Shown: positions 44,116-52,947, numbered from the stretch's first letter. The stretch: 57,183 nucleotides of DNA from Pricia antarctica (GCA_011050085.1 DRGL01000002.1:1-57183), one strand, 5' to 3'. Made by a program: numbers and translations. The notes: generated from the letters alone by a model not told the origin.

Positions 44116-47064
44116 TTACAGGGTAAAGGTCAATCGTGCAAAATAGTTGGCACCTGTCGATCCCTGCTGATATTGCGAGTATAGGTCAAAGGTTCTTAGC
44201 TCATACCTCACGATTTCTGGATACTCATTGAAAATATTGTTACCTCCCAAAGTCAGGCTAATGGCATCGGAAAAGCTATATGTAAGACCAAGATCAACGG
44301 TGAACTCCGGCGTAAAATACTGGTCCGCAAATCCGAATCCACCTCCCAAAAGGTCACGCTCGCGACTATCCCTAGTCTGTACAGATCCATACCGGGTTCC
44401 ACGTAACATGGTTGAAAATTTACCTAGTGAATAGTTAATTGTCCCGATAATCTTACTACCTGGGGTACCGGTCTCATATTGTCCGATAAGGTCACGGCTT
44501 ACATACAATTCGGTAAGTTCTTCATCGGTAAGGGCCGTATTGAGATCAGGTACGTTGGCACCCTCGAATTTATTTTCCCTGAATATTCCAGCGAGGTCGA
44601 ATCCTAATTTGCCATTACCAAAATTGGTGTTGTAGCTCAATACCGCTTCAATACCTTGGGTACTTATGTCGCCTCCATTTATTCTGAAATTTGCCAAACC
44701 TGATCCAATAACGGGCTCTAGCACTGGTGCCTGACTAGAATCAAACTCACTTGTTTGGAATATGCGGTCATAAATATCAATCTTATAGGCATCTACCGCT
44801 AAGTCGAATTTCCCTATCTCTGCGGTAAAGCCGACGCTTACGTTCCTAGAACGTTCTTCTTGTAGTGCACCTATACCTAAGGCACGTGCAGGGGAACTAC
44901 TGTTAGGATATAATGTACCATCGAACGGAACTAAGCCGACGAAGAAGGTAAAGCTGTGCGAGTAACCCAATTCCTGAAGTGAAGGGGCTCGAAAACCACT
45001 ACTGAAAGACCCTCTAACGGCGAATTTTTCTCCAATGGAGTATCTCGTTGCTACCTTCCCTGTAAGTACATTTCCGAAATCGGAATAATTTTCAAAGCGA
45101 AGTGCGCCAGAAACCAGCCAATCTTCGGTCACGTCAAGTTCTAAATCACCGTAGGCGGCCATAACAGATCGAAATCTATTACCTTCGTTCTCCGGAGCAA
45201 AACCTCTGAAGCATTGACAGTTAAGAGCATAATTCTTTACCAGCTCTTGACTTACACCCGCGTTCGGTAGTACTAGTGGTGCTCCACTTTGGTCTACTAT
45301 AGGGTTTCCACTCAAATCCTCCAAAGGAAATCCATCAGGACCAATTAGCAATTGGTTGTCCTGTGTTGCCGTAAATACACCAGCATTACCAGCCGTCCAG
45401 CTTTCTTCCTGACCTGCGCTGATCTGATAGTTTTCTACACGTAATTCACCACCGAAAGCCACGTTAAGGCCTGAAAGAATATCGTCGTAAAAGTTGGTTA
45501 CATCAAAATTCAGGGTGTTCTGTAAAAAGCGGTGCGTACCTAGATCCATTTCGGTAGGTGAAGATTCTCCAATACTAGCATTCCAGGTATTGAACATGCC
45601 GTACTGCGCCGAGTTTGTTCCGAATATGTTACTAAGGTCGAAGTCGAAATCTCCCAATACTCCAGTAATACCGGTTGCTAAAGACAAGTTGTACTGATCG
45701 GTGTAGATCTGAGGTCTAAACCCGTTGGGATACAATGCGTAACTGGTACGATCGGCTTGCGCTGCCCTTCGAAAAAAGCAGCTGTATGCATCGGCGTATT
45801 TATAGCCGAAATCACCAAATGCATAAAAATTGGTAGTTTCGCTCATCGGACTTTCTAAATTAAAACCAAGGCTCATGCGCGTTTGCCCAGGTAGTCCGGA
45901 ATAGGTAGCCACTTCATATTGTTCTATATCCCGAGAGGCCATTAGGCCTTCTACGGTGCTCAGATTAGCAATAGCGGCTGCATCTCCGCTAGCTTGCGCG
46001 GCAATCAGTTCAGGATTGGTGATAATAGGAACGCCGTTGGTCGTTGTAGTTTGGTTGTTAAGGTAATCACCACTGTAAAGTGGGGCGCGATCGATTTCCA
46101 AGACTGTAGGCCTTATGGTGCGCTCGGCAGAAGCTACCATAGCGGAGGCATTAAAGTATCCACCGTTTTCAAATGCGATACCATAGTTGCCGTCGAATTG
46201 AAAATTATAGCCATCCCATTCACCAGTACTACGGTTGAGGGCACGTTCGCCTGCGGTAAGATCTGAATCACTGAAGTCTGGTGAAGAATTAATATTGGCT
46301 CCGCCAGTCAATGAGCCGGTAAATTTGCCTGTGCCCTTTTTCATGACCATGTTGATAACACCTGCGATGGCATCCGAACCGTATTGTGCAGATGCACCAT
46401 CGCGTAAAATTTCAATACGCTCTACTCCGATATTGGGTATGAAACTCATATCGACTGCAGGGCCGGGGGTACCCGTTTGGTTGCCAGCTAAAATGGCCGA
46501 AGTATGCCTTCGTTTACCGTTAACCAATACCAATACCTGACTAGCGGCAAGGCCCCGTAGGCTTGGTTGGCTAACAAACGAAGATAAATCGCCACCACCA
46601 CTTTGAAATGCCGTAAACGACGGTGCGGAGGCAGCCAGCATTTGAGAGAGGTCTTGCTGGGGCATGTTTATGGCCTGCTCAGCGATGTTGATAACATCAA
46701 CAGGTACAGGCGTATCCAAGGCAGTTCTAGGTTTCCCCCGTGATCCGATTACAATGGTTTCCAACAGCTGTTCTGCGGCAGATTCCAGTGTAATGTTCAT
46801 CGAAGTCTGCCCATCGACCGGAATTTCTTTCCTTCCAAATCCCAACGAAGAGAATATTAAAACGGCATCAGCTGGCGCATCAATGGTGAATTCACCATCG
46901 AAGTTGGTTGTTGCGCCTTTAGTAGTACCCTTAATAATAACATCCGAACCGGGCAAAACGACACCTTGGTCGTCAACGACGGTACCGGTAATCATTATTT
47001 CCTGACCATACATTATATGTAGGGTATTTAAACAAACGAATAATAGTAATAGAGTTTTCTTCAT
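44116..47064 (-). CDS. TonB-dependent outer-membrane receptor with CarboxypepD_reg-like N-terminus
   Basis: 982 residues: signal peptide (to about residue 20, YGQ), carboxypeptidase-regulatory-like domain (about 22-98, TGTVVDDQGVVLPGSDVII and TTNFDGEFTI). The plug domain follows (about 115-240, with PSLRGLAASQVLVLVNGKRR and VERIEILRDGASAQYGSDAI). The 22-strand barrel ends in the aromatic strand ANYFARLTFTL. An unusual CQCFRG cysteine pair lies in an external loop near residue 610. There is no SusD-like gene beside it, so this is not a SusCD glycan system. The linked lipoprotein and exported aminotransferase point to amino-acid- or amine-type ligands (inference). Confidence 0.9.
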   Translation of the reverse strand: MKKTLLLLFVCLNTLHIMYGQEIMITGTVVDDQGVVLPGSDVIIKGTTKGATTNFDGEFTIDAPADAVLIFSSLGFGRKEIPVDGQTSMNITLESAAEQLLETIVIGSRGKPRTALDTPVPVDVINIAEQAINMPQQDLSQMLAASAPSFTAFQSGGGDLSSFVSQPSLRGLAASQVLVLVNGKRRHTSAILAGNQTGTPGPAVDMSFIPNIGVERIEILRDGASAQYGSDAIAGVINMVMKKGTGKFTGSLTGGANINSSPDFSDSDLTAGERALNRSTGEWDGYNFQFDGNYGIAFENGGYFNASAMVASAERTIRPTVLEIDRAPLYSGDYLNNQTTTTNGVPIITNPELIAAQASGDAAAIANLSTVEGLMASRDIEQYEVATYSGLPGQTRMSLGFNLESPMSETTNFYAFGDFGYKYADAYSCFFRRAAQADRTSYALYPNGFRPQIYTDQYNLSLATGITGVLGDFDFDLSNIFGTNSAQYGMFNTWNASIGESSPTEMDLGTHRFLQNTLNFDVTNFYDDILSGLNVAFGGELRVENYQISAGQEESWTAGNAGVFTATQDNQLLIGPDGFPLEDLSGNPIVDQSGAPLVLPNAGVSQELVKNYALNCQCFRGFAPENEGNRFRSVMAAYGDLELDVTEDWLVSGALRFENYSDFGNVLTGKVATRYSIGEKFAVRGSFSSGFRAPSLQELGYSHSFTFFVGLVPFDGTLYPNSSSPARALGIGALQEERSRNVSVGFTAEIGKFDLAVDAYKIDIYDRIFQTSEFDSSQAPVLEPVIGSGLANFRINGGDISTQGIEAVLSYNTNFGNGKLGFDLAGIFRENKFEGANVPDLNTALTDEELTELYVSRDLIGQYETGTPGSKIIGTINYSLGKFSTMLRGTRYGSVQTRDSRERDLLGGGFGFADQYFTPEFTVDLGLTYSFSDAISLTLGGNNIFNEYPEIVRYELRTFDLYSQYQQGSTGANYFARLTFTL

Positions 47065-47616
47065 AAGTACATGGTTTTGTTGAGTTATTAACAGTGTTCG
47101 TACAATCCCCTAATCGACCCAAACTCCCATAAGGGATATTGGGTAACAAACAAGGGCAAAAGAAAAGTTCCGGATACTTAACATCATTTTGGGGCTTGTT
47201 TCACATCAAAACGACCGATACAATATTAGAGGTAGTTTTCGATAAATAAAAATGTTAGGTCATTGTTAAATACTGGTTTTAAGTGATTTACGAGAGTAAA
47301 TACTACGTTATAATTTATTTTTGAGCAAAATATAGTCATATCGTCAGTTTTTGGATTTTATAAGAGGATAAAACTGACATTATGTGAATATTGCGTTAAA
47401 AAGCATTTTTATTACATCCAAAATCATGGCATATATAAATTTAATTATTCGCATTAAATGGAATACTTTATTATCGAATAATAACCTAGTATTTAAAAGT
47501 CTTGAATTATATTTACTAAAATCCTCGTTTTTCAGATAAATAATGAGGAATCTTCAGTTTAAGTATAACGTTTGCCGTGGACTATGTCCTGAGATTAACA
47601 AAACCAATTTTAACGA
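47065..47616. other. 552-bp divergent regulatory region between the TonB receptor and the Lrp/AsnC gene
   Basis: No gene. It contains an inverted repeat (47343-47378) and TATTTTTG at 47316-47323 on the plus strand, a possible distant -7 box. The length and divergent layout suit dual regulation by the adjacent Lrp/AsnC protein. No minus-strand TAnnTTTG box was found close to the receptor start. Confidence 0.5.
47343..47378. promoter_or_regulatory. Inverted repeat in the divergent region, candidate Lrp-type operator
   Basis: GTCAGTTTT (47343-47351) and AAAACTGAC (47370-47378) are perfect 9-bp arms separated by 18 bp, so the half-sites are about 27 bp apart centre to centre. It lies about 280 bp upstream of the receptor start and 240 bp upstream of the Lrp/AsnC start. 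A chance match cannot be excluded. Confidence 0.4.
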
Positions 47617-48090
47617 ATGAAGGACAAACTAGATTTAGTAGATCACCAAATTTTAACTCTGCTGTCCGGAGACGCGCAGATGCCTTATACCGAAGTAGCC
47701 AAACGCGCTGGTATATCACCTGGAACCGTACATATGCGTACTCGAAAAATGAAGAATTTAGGCGTGATAAAAGGTGCAACCTTGAATCTCGATTATAGTA
47801 AAATGGGATGGAAAATGACCGTATTTTTAGGCATATTCTTGAGGGAGAGTAATCTCTACAAAGTAGTGATGGAAGAGCTGTCAAAGGTTAGGGAAGTTGT
47901 CAAGATTCACCATAGCACCGGTAAATATGATATTTTCATAAAACTACACGCACGAGATAGCTTGCATTATAGAAATTTATATCAAGAATCCATTTTGACC
48001 ATCGAAGGTATTCGAGGAATCGAGTCCTTTATGTCCGTGGAAGAAAACATGGATAGGCATATAAGTTTTACCACCAAAGATAGTAAGTAG
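47617..48090 (+). CDS. Lrp/AsnC-family transcriptional regulator
   Basis: 157 residues. The N-terminal winged helix is typical (LDLVDHQILTLLSGDAQMPYTEVAKRAGISPGTVHMRTRKMKNLGVI), and the C-terminal RAM domain shows VVKIHHSTGKYDIFIKLHARD and IEGIRGIESFMSVEE. Lrp/AsnC proteins bind amino acids through RAM domains and commonly control adjacent, often divergent, amino-acid transport or catabolic genes. Here the divergent unit is the TonB receptor, lipoprotein and exported aminotransferase, with alanine dehydrogenase further along. Confidence 0.92.
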   Translation: MKDKLDLVDHQILTLLSGDAQMPYTEVAKRAGISPGTVHMRTRKMKNLGVIKGATLNLDYSKMGWKMTVFLGIFLRESNLYKVVMEELSKVREVVKIHHSTGKYDIFIKLHARDSLHYRNLYQESILTIEGIRGIESFMSVEENMDRHISFTTKDSK

Positions 48091-48235
48091 CTGATTAAGA
48101 GAAGTCCTAAAGCATACTAATAACCACCAAACTAGATTCTCATCTCTTAAAAATTAGTTAAAATCAAACTCTTCGGTAACAATTCCGTCTATACAGCGTC
48201 TTTATAGTAACATCATCAATCAGTATAAATCAATT

Positions 48236-48265
48236 CCTGAGAAAGCCGTCAATCAACGGCTCAGG
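48236..48265 (+). promoter_or_regulatory. Bulged hairpin in the 5' leader of the second small secreted protein
   Basis: CCTGA (48236-48240) and GCCGT (48245-48249) pair with ACGGC (48256-48260) and TCAGG (48261-48265), forming a ten-bp stem with a GAAA bulge and a 6-nt loop. It is followed by TTTT and lies 19 nt before the ATG at 48285. It could stabilise the leader or act as a weak attenuator. Confidence 0.5.
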
Positions 48266-48284
48266 TTTTAAAAACAAACAGGTC

Positions 48285-48620
48285 ATGAGAAAATTGAGTT
48301 TAGTATTTGTAGCTGCAATGCTATTATCCGTAGGAAGTGTTTTTGCCAATGAATCATCTGCTGTAGATCCTTCGAAAAGCCTTTCCGTACAAATATCGCA
48401 ATTGTTGAAAAGTAACACGCTAACCCAAAATGAGGTCGAATTGACCGCTCAGGTAAGGTTTACCCTGAACAAAGAGCATCAAATCGTAGTGCTTTCCGTT
48501 GTAACTGAAAATCCGATTATAGCGGAATTTGTAAAGGCTAAGCTGAATTACAAAAATGTGGATTTAAACGATTACAAAGAAGGTAAGATGTACACTTTTC
48601 CAGTGCGCATAGTGGGTTAG
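48285..48620 (+). CDS. Small secreted protein, TonB C-terminal-like fold (copy 2)
   Basis: 111 residues with a signal peptide cut near VFANE (residue 22). The mature domain matches copy 1 at 39331: ELTAQVRFTLNKEHQIVVLS, VVTENPIIAEFVKAKLNYKN, and a final G-K-M-Y-T-F-P-V-R strand. The predicted beta-alpha-beta layout is like a minimal TonB C-terminal domain without any membrane anchor. It is preceded by a stable leader hairpin and followed by a strong terminator, so it is an independent gene. Confidence 0.75.
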   Translation: MRKLSLVFVAAMLLSVGSVFANESSAVDPSKSLSVQISQLLKSNTLTQNEVELTAQVRFTLNKEHQIVVLSVVTENPIIAEFVKAKLNYKNVDLNDYKEGKMYTFPVRIVG

Positions 48621-48640
48621 AAGCTAATGTAACACTACGT

Positions 48641-48684
48641 AAAAAAAGTCTTGATCTGAAATCAGCAGATTAAGACTTTTTTTT
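48641..48684. terminator. Bidirectional terminator between convergent genes, overlapping a stop codon
   Basis: A run of As plus GTCTTGATCTG (48641-48658) pairs with CAGATTAAGACTTTTTTTT (48666-48684). It has A and T tracts on both sides so can work both ways. The stop codon of the minus-strand DUF1456 gene (48670-48672) is inside the right arm. Confidence 0.8.
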
Positions 48685-49035
48685 GTTCTTATATTTTACG
48701 TTTGTGATATCGGAATTCATTTTCTTTCGTTGTTGGGCCTTGAAGCTGGGCGTTTTTCTTTCGACCGGTTTTGTAGTTTTTTTCTTTGATAAAACATCCC
48801 CGGGGTTCGTCGGGTTTTCTTTGGTGCCCCGTAAGTGAATAACGAGTCCGTTAAGAAAATTTCGTAACACTTGGTCCCCACATTCCATATAGTTGGGATG
48901 GTCTTCCTTTCTAAAAAAGGCACCAAGCTCACTTTTGCTGATTTGAAAGTCGGCCAATTTTAAAATTTCTACGATTTCATCGTCACGAAACATCAAAGCT
49001 ACCCGCAGTTTTTTAAAAACATCATTATTGGTCAT
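48670..49035 (-). CDS. DUF1456 family protein (YehS-like) with lysine-rich tail
   Basis: 121 residues. The DUF1456 domain occupies about 1-70, with the paired motif NNDVFKKLRVALMFRDDEIV and FQISKSELGAFFRKEDHPNY. The remaining ~50 residues (SKKKTTKPVERKT, KYKNKKKS) are basic and low-complexity; family members often have two domain copies, whereas here the second is absent and replaced by this tail. Its last codons are encoded by the terminator stem. The function is unknown; the tail suggests nucleic-acid or ribosome contact (inference). Confidence 0.8.
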   Translation of the reverse strand: MTNNDVFKKLRVALMFRDDEIVEILKLADFQISKSELGAFFRKEDHPNYMECGDQVLRNFLNGLVIHLRGTKENPTNPGDVLSKKKTTKPVERKTPSFKAQQRKKMNSDITNVKYKNKKKS

Positions 49036-49328
49036 AGTTATAATCTTAAAAATAGTTAAATGGACTATTTATATGTATCCATCTCATAGTCATGTAGAAT
49101 CCTGTTTTTAGTTACCGTTAAGAATCTAGGAATAACAGAAACCCAGTTTGCAATTTCGAATCTAAACGCTGCAGTAACATTCACTCTAAATAAAATCGAA
49201 CTCGGAATGGGTAATATTTTCGGCAAGTTAGCCTAAATATCATAAAGATTGAGAACACAATTAACAAGGTATAGGTACGAAAATGGCTTTTTTTTGGTTT
49301 CATAGTAGATATATCCAAATGTACCACT

Positions 49329-49730
49329 ATGAGCACCCATCGAGAAAAACTAAGTATTCTCTCTGAAATGATTGCCTTTGCAAAGCTAGATGGTGCCATC
49401 AAAGCTCCGGAGTATAATTTTTTATCGGATGTTGCCAAAAATTTAGGTGTAGACAAAAATGCCTTTAGCGATCTTTTCGATTCTAAGACTGAACATATTA
49501 TCCCAAAATCGGAAGCCGAACGTATCTTACAGTTCCATCGCCTTGTTTTGTTAATGAACGTAGACCAAGTACAGACAGAAAGGGAAATTGCACAACTTAA
49601 AAAATTTGGTCTTGATATGGGCCTTCGCCCGACCGCCATCGACCAAGTACTTTCTGTAATGCACAAATACCCCGATAAGGTGGTACCGCCACAAGTATTG
49701 ATCAATATTTTCAAGTCGCATTATAATTGA
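49329..49730 (+). CDS. TerB-like helical protein
   Basis: 133 residues, all-helical, no signal peptide. The stretch LSILSEMIAFAKLDGAIKAPEYNFLSDVAKNLGVD (about residues 7-41) fits the TerB/DjlA-like fold, including the acidic pair after the first helix. Such proteins are often labelled as tellurite-resistance-like, but no other ter gene is nearby. It lies 80 bp before the MazG-like gene on the same strand. Confidence 0.65.
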   Translation: MSTHREKLSILSEMIAFAKLDGAIKAPEYNFLSDVAKNLGVDKNAFSDLFDSKTEHIIPKSEAERILQFHRLVLLMNVDQVQTEREIAQLKKFGLDMGLRPTAIDQVLSVMHKYPDKVVPPQVLINIFKSHYN

Positions 49731-49810
49731 AACCTTACCGACAAGCTACTGAAATACTTTGTTTCAGAACATATAATTTCGTTCATTGGAGTCCATAAAC
49801 AGATAATGAT

Positions 49811-50197
49811 ATGAACGATAAATTAAAAGCTGTAGAACTGTTCCATAGCTCTTTTGGACTAGGCATTTCAGAAATCATGAAGGCCGATTTAGGCATTGCA
49901 AAAAATACACTCCGGTTCAATTTGATGAACGAAGAGAACAAAGAATATCTAGAAGCGGCCCAAAATGATGACCTCACTGAAGTAGCTGATGCGCTAGGTG
50001 ATATGCTTTACATATTATGCGGTACCATTCTCGAACATGGGATGCAATATAAAATCGAAGAGGTATTTACCGAAATACAGCGGAGCAACATGAGCAAATT
50101 GGGAGCGGACGGAAGGCCTATTTATAGAGAGGACGGTAAAGTGTTAAAAGGCCCCAACTACTTCAAACCGAATATTGCAGCCATTCTTGAGAAATAA
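49811..50197 (+). CDS. MazG-like all-alpha NTP pyrophosphohydrolase family protein
   Basis: 128 residues. The metal site of the all-alpha NTP-PPase superfamily is visible as EENKEYLEAAQNDDLTEVADALGD (E-x-x-E helix then E-x-x-D, residues about 37-61). The family includes MazG, dUTPase-like and HisE enzymes that hydrolyse NTPs to NMPs and pyrophosphate; the substrate cannot be chosen from sequence. The C-terminal part (GADGRPIYREDGKVLKGPNYF) resembles proteins annotated as phosphoribosyl-ATP pyrophosphohydrolase-like. It is convergent with ilvE. Confidence 0.82.
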   Translation: MNDKLKAVELFHSSFGLGISEIMKADLGIAKNTLRFNLMNEENKEYLEAAQNDDLTEVADALGDMLYILCGTILEHGMQYKIEEVFTEIQRSNMSKLGADGRPIYREDGKVLKGPNYFKPNIAAILEK

Positions 50198-50323
50198 CTT
50201 ATTGGGTTTATGCAAAAAATATTTTAAACCATTTTGGTTACTTTTTGTTTTCCAGTAAAGGACAGATTATTTTTGCTTTGCCTAACCGTTTTAGCTAAAT
50301 TTCTTCAAATAGAGTGCTCGTCT

Positions 50324-51388
50324 TCAAATTCCATGCCGCCATCCGAACGGATCCTCTACCCGGTTATATTGAATATCGATAATTCGTTTTTTGAGCCTTG
50401 AGGCGAAGCTATCTTGAACTTCGGGCAAATCATGGTCTACTTTACGATAACCGAAAGTCGATATTGGCGATATTACAGCCGCGGTGCCCGCGCCGAACAT
50501 TTCCTTAAGCCTGCCATTTTCTGCTGCTTCGACCACTTCTCCGACCGTAAATTTGCGTACTTCGGTAGCGATACCCTCACTTTCCGCGATTTGCAAAATG
50601 CTCTTACGGGTAATACCATCTAAAATCCGGTCGCTAATAGGTGCAGTAATCAATGTGTCATCAATACGAACAAAAATGTTCATTGCCCCGGCTTCTTCGA
50701 TAAATTCGTGATTGTGGTCATCCGTCCAAATTACTTGATTGTACCCCTTCTCAACTGCAAGCTGGGTCGGAAAAAACTGTCCGGCATAATTGCCGCCAGC
50801 TTTCGCAAAACCTGTACCGCCGTTGGCTGAACGCGAATATTTTTCTTCTATAAGCACTTTTACCTTACCTGAAAAGTAAGCACCTGACGGGGCCAAACAT
50901 ATTAAAAATTTATATTCGTCGGCAGGCGAGGCGTGAAAACCCTTCCCAGAGGCGAACATAAAAGGTCTAATGTATAGTGCACTGCCGTCTTTTTTTGGTA
51001 TCCATTTTTCGTCCAATTTGATGAGCGCCTTTAAGCCATCCATAAATAAGGATTCGGGTAATTCAGGAATCGCCATGCGCTTAGCGGAAATATTCAGACG
51101 TCTATGATTGTCAAGTGGTCTGAACAGAAACGTATTATTATCGGCATCCTTATACGCTTTCATACCTTCGAAAATCGACTGTCCGTAATGGAAAATCTTA
51201 GCGGAAGGCTCCAGACTTATGGCTTGATAAGGCATGATCGTAGGAGCTTCCCACGCGCCGTTTCGGTAATCGCATACCAGCATATGATCTGTAAATACGC
51301 TTCCGAAGGCTAGATTATCAAAATCAACCTGATCAATTTTCGAGTTCTTTATGTTCTCGATAACTATATTTTGGGTAGTTGTCTCCAT
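50324..51388 (-). CDS. ilvE: Branched-chain amino acid aminotransferase
   Basis: 354 residues, fold type IV PLP enzyme of the longer (class II BCAT) form. Key features are FHYGQSIFEGMKAYK, the PLP lysine in GTGFAKAGGNYA (about 200), the glutamate in HEFIEEAGAMNIF and the C-terminal GTAAVISPIS. It transfers amino groups between glutamate and branched-chain keto acids in the cytosol. It is transcribed alone, divergent from the DUF4920 gene. Confidence 0.95.
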   Translation of the reverse strand: METTTQNIVIENIKNSKIDQVDFDNLAFGSVFTDHMLVCDYRNGAWEAPTIMPYQAISLEPSAKIFHYGQSIFEGMKAYKDADNNTFLFRPLDNHRRLNISAKRMAIPELPESLFMDGLKALIKLDEKWIPKKDGSALYIRPFMFASGKGFHASPADEYKFLICLAPSGAYFSGKVKVLIEEKYSRSANGGTGFAKAGGNYAGQFFPTQLAVEKGYNQVIWTDDHNHEFIEEAGAMNIFVRIDDTLITAPISDRILDGITRKSILQIAESEGIATEVRKFTVGEVVEAAENGRLKEMFGAGTAAVISPISTFGYRKVDHDLPEVQDSFASRLKKRIIDIQYNRVEDPFGWRHGI

Positions 51389-51496
51389 CTTTAAATTAAA
51401 TTTGAAGGATTAAAAATACGCATTCTTTATATCGCTATCTTCCTTTTTCGTTCAAAAATGCGCAAATTTGTGGTATGATTTTAAGTTTTAAGGAAT

Positions 51497-52003
51497 ATGA
51501 AAAAATTTAACATAACACTTATCGTATTGTTATTCGTCTTCTTGGGCAGTGCACAAGATAAAAAGGAAACGAGTATTGAATCATCCCTTAATTCGACGGG
51601 GTACAGCGGTTTTGGAAAAGAAATAAATGCGGATGACGCTATCAGCACTACTGAACTTTCGAAGGCCTATGAAAATCTTCACCCTTCCGATTCATTACCA
51701 ACTAAATTCAGGGCGACGGTAACGGATGTTTGCAAGGCCAAGGGTTGTTGGATGAAATTAAAATTAGAAGATGGCACGGAAGCTATGGTGCGTTTCAAAG
51801 ATTACGGATTTTTCATGCCTAAAGACATCATTGGCCGCGAAGTAGTGGTCAATGGACAGGCATTTGTTGAGGAAATGACAGTTGACGACCAAATACATTA
51901 TGCCAAAGATGGGGGAAGTTCGGAAGCCGATATTGCTACAATCACAAGCCCTAAGAAAACTTATGGTTTTGAGGCGGACGGTGTGTTGTTATTGAATCCA
52001 TGA
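51497..52003 (+). CDS. Exported DUF4920 protein
   Basis: 168 residues with a signal peptide cut near FLGSAQ (residue 20). The domain shows TGYSGFGKEINADDA at its start, then KFRATVTDVCKAKGCWMKL with a CxxxGCW motif, VRFKDYGFFMPKDIIGREVV and EADGVLLL at the end, matching the DUF4920 (OB-fold-like) family. The two conserved cysteines suggest metal or redox chemistry, but the function is unestablished. Confidence 0.88.
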   Translation: MKKFNITLIVLLFVFLGSAQDKKETSIESSLNSTGYSGFGKEINADDAISTTELSKAYENLHPSDSLPTKFRATVTDVCKAKGCWMKLKLEDGTEAMVRFKDYGFFMPKDIIGREVVVNGQAFVEEMTVDDQIHYAKDGGSSEADIATITSPKKTYGFEADGVLLLNP

Positions 52004-52083
52004 AACATGAATGCAGACTTTGAGTTTTGCTTTTTCCATTTTGATGACCAACCATCTATTTTCCAAAAATCTAATCATACCAT

Positions 52084-52758
52084 TTGTTGAAACGCAAGAT
52101 AATCACTACCGGTGATGGTTCAAAAACCATTCAAATTGAAGATTGGAACGAACAGTATCATTCCAAACACGGTGCGATTCAAGAGGCCTATCATGTGTTT
52201 ATTGCGAATGGGCTATCAAACTTTCCCGATAGAAATATCTCAGTTCTAGAAATGGGCCTGGGTACTGGATTGAATGCGTTTATTACCCTATTGGAAGCAA
52301 AGAATATGAATATTTCTGTAAAGTATACGGGTGTAGAGGCTTATCCTATTTCTACTTTGGAGATGAAACAGCTCAATTATGTTTCTGAATTACGGGCAGA
52401 ACACGTGGCGGATGAATTTCTGCTAATGCATACAGGTCCGTGGGAAGAAGATATTCAACTTGCGGAGCATTTTACGCTCATAAAACAAAAAAAGAATTTC
52501 TCCCAAATCGAAGATAAAGACTGCTACGACCTGATTTATTTTGACGCTTTTGGGGCGCGGGTGCAGCCAGAGTTGTGGACAGAAGACATATTTCTAAAAA
52601 TGTATCAAGCGTTAAAAAAAGATGGGATACTCACTACTTACGCAGCGAAGGGTAGTGTACGTCGCGCCATGCAGGCCGTAGGTTTTACCGTTGAGCGCCT
52701 ACCCGGCCCACCTGGAAAACGCGAAATGCTCCGTGCAAAAAAAATAACTGATTATTAA
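52084..52758 (+). CDS. mnmD: tRNA U34 5-methylaminomethyl-2-thiouridine methyltransferase
   Basis: 224 residues, starting at one of two consecutive TTG codons (52084 or 52087); no ATG is available before the conserved region. The SAM-binding motif is VLEMGLGTGLNAFITLLEA (about 55-73) and the catalytic-side motif is YDLIYFDAFGARVQPELW. The C-terminus LPGPPGKREMLRAKK is diagnostic of MnmD/MnmC methyltransferase domains. It completes mnm5s2U at the tRNA wobble position. The oxidoreductase half found in fused MnmC is absent, the usual state in this group. Confidence 0.9.
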   Translation: MLKRKIITTGDGSKTIQIEDWNEQYHSKHGAIQEAYHVFIANGLSNFPDRNISVLEMGLGTGLNAFITLLEAKNMNISVKYTGVEAYPISTLEMKQLNYVSELRAEHVADEFLLMHTGPWEEDIQLAEHFTLIKQKKNFSQIEDKDCYDLIYFDAFGARVQPELWTEDIFLKMYQALKKDGILTTYAAKGSVRRAMQAVGFTVERLPGPPGKREMLRAKKITDY

Positions 52759-52947
52759 AATATTCTTATTTCGTTTAACCAATTTTATTCAATCAATTTC
52801 TTTCATCCGTTTAGACTATTCAATTACAACAGTACATATTCACTTTATCGACTTAGTTCTTTTCTCGGCCGCCCAGCCCTTTAACATATGCTTATACAAT
52901 ACTGTTAAATCCGAATTAAACCGCCTAAAGTTAATAAGCTTAAATGT

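Noticed and set aside
44116-47064. SusC-type glycan receptor
   Set aside because: There is no SusD-like gene beside it and the following genes encode a different lipoprotein and an aminotransferase.
49329-49730. Tellurite resistance function for the TerB-like protein
   Set aside because: Only a fold-level resemblance is visible and no other ter gene is present.
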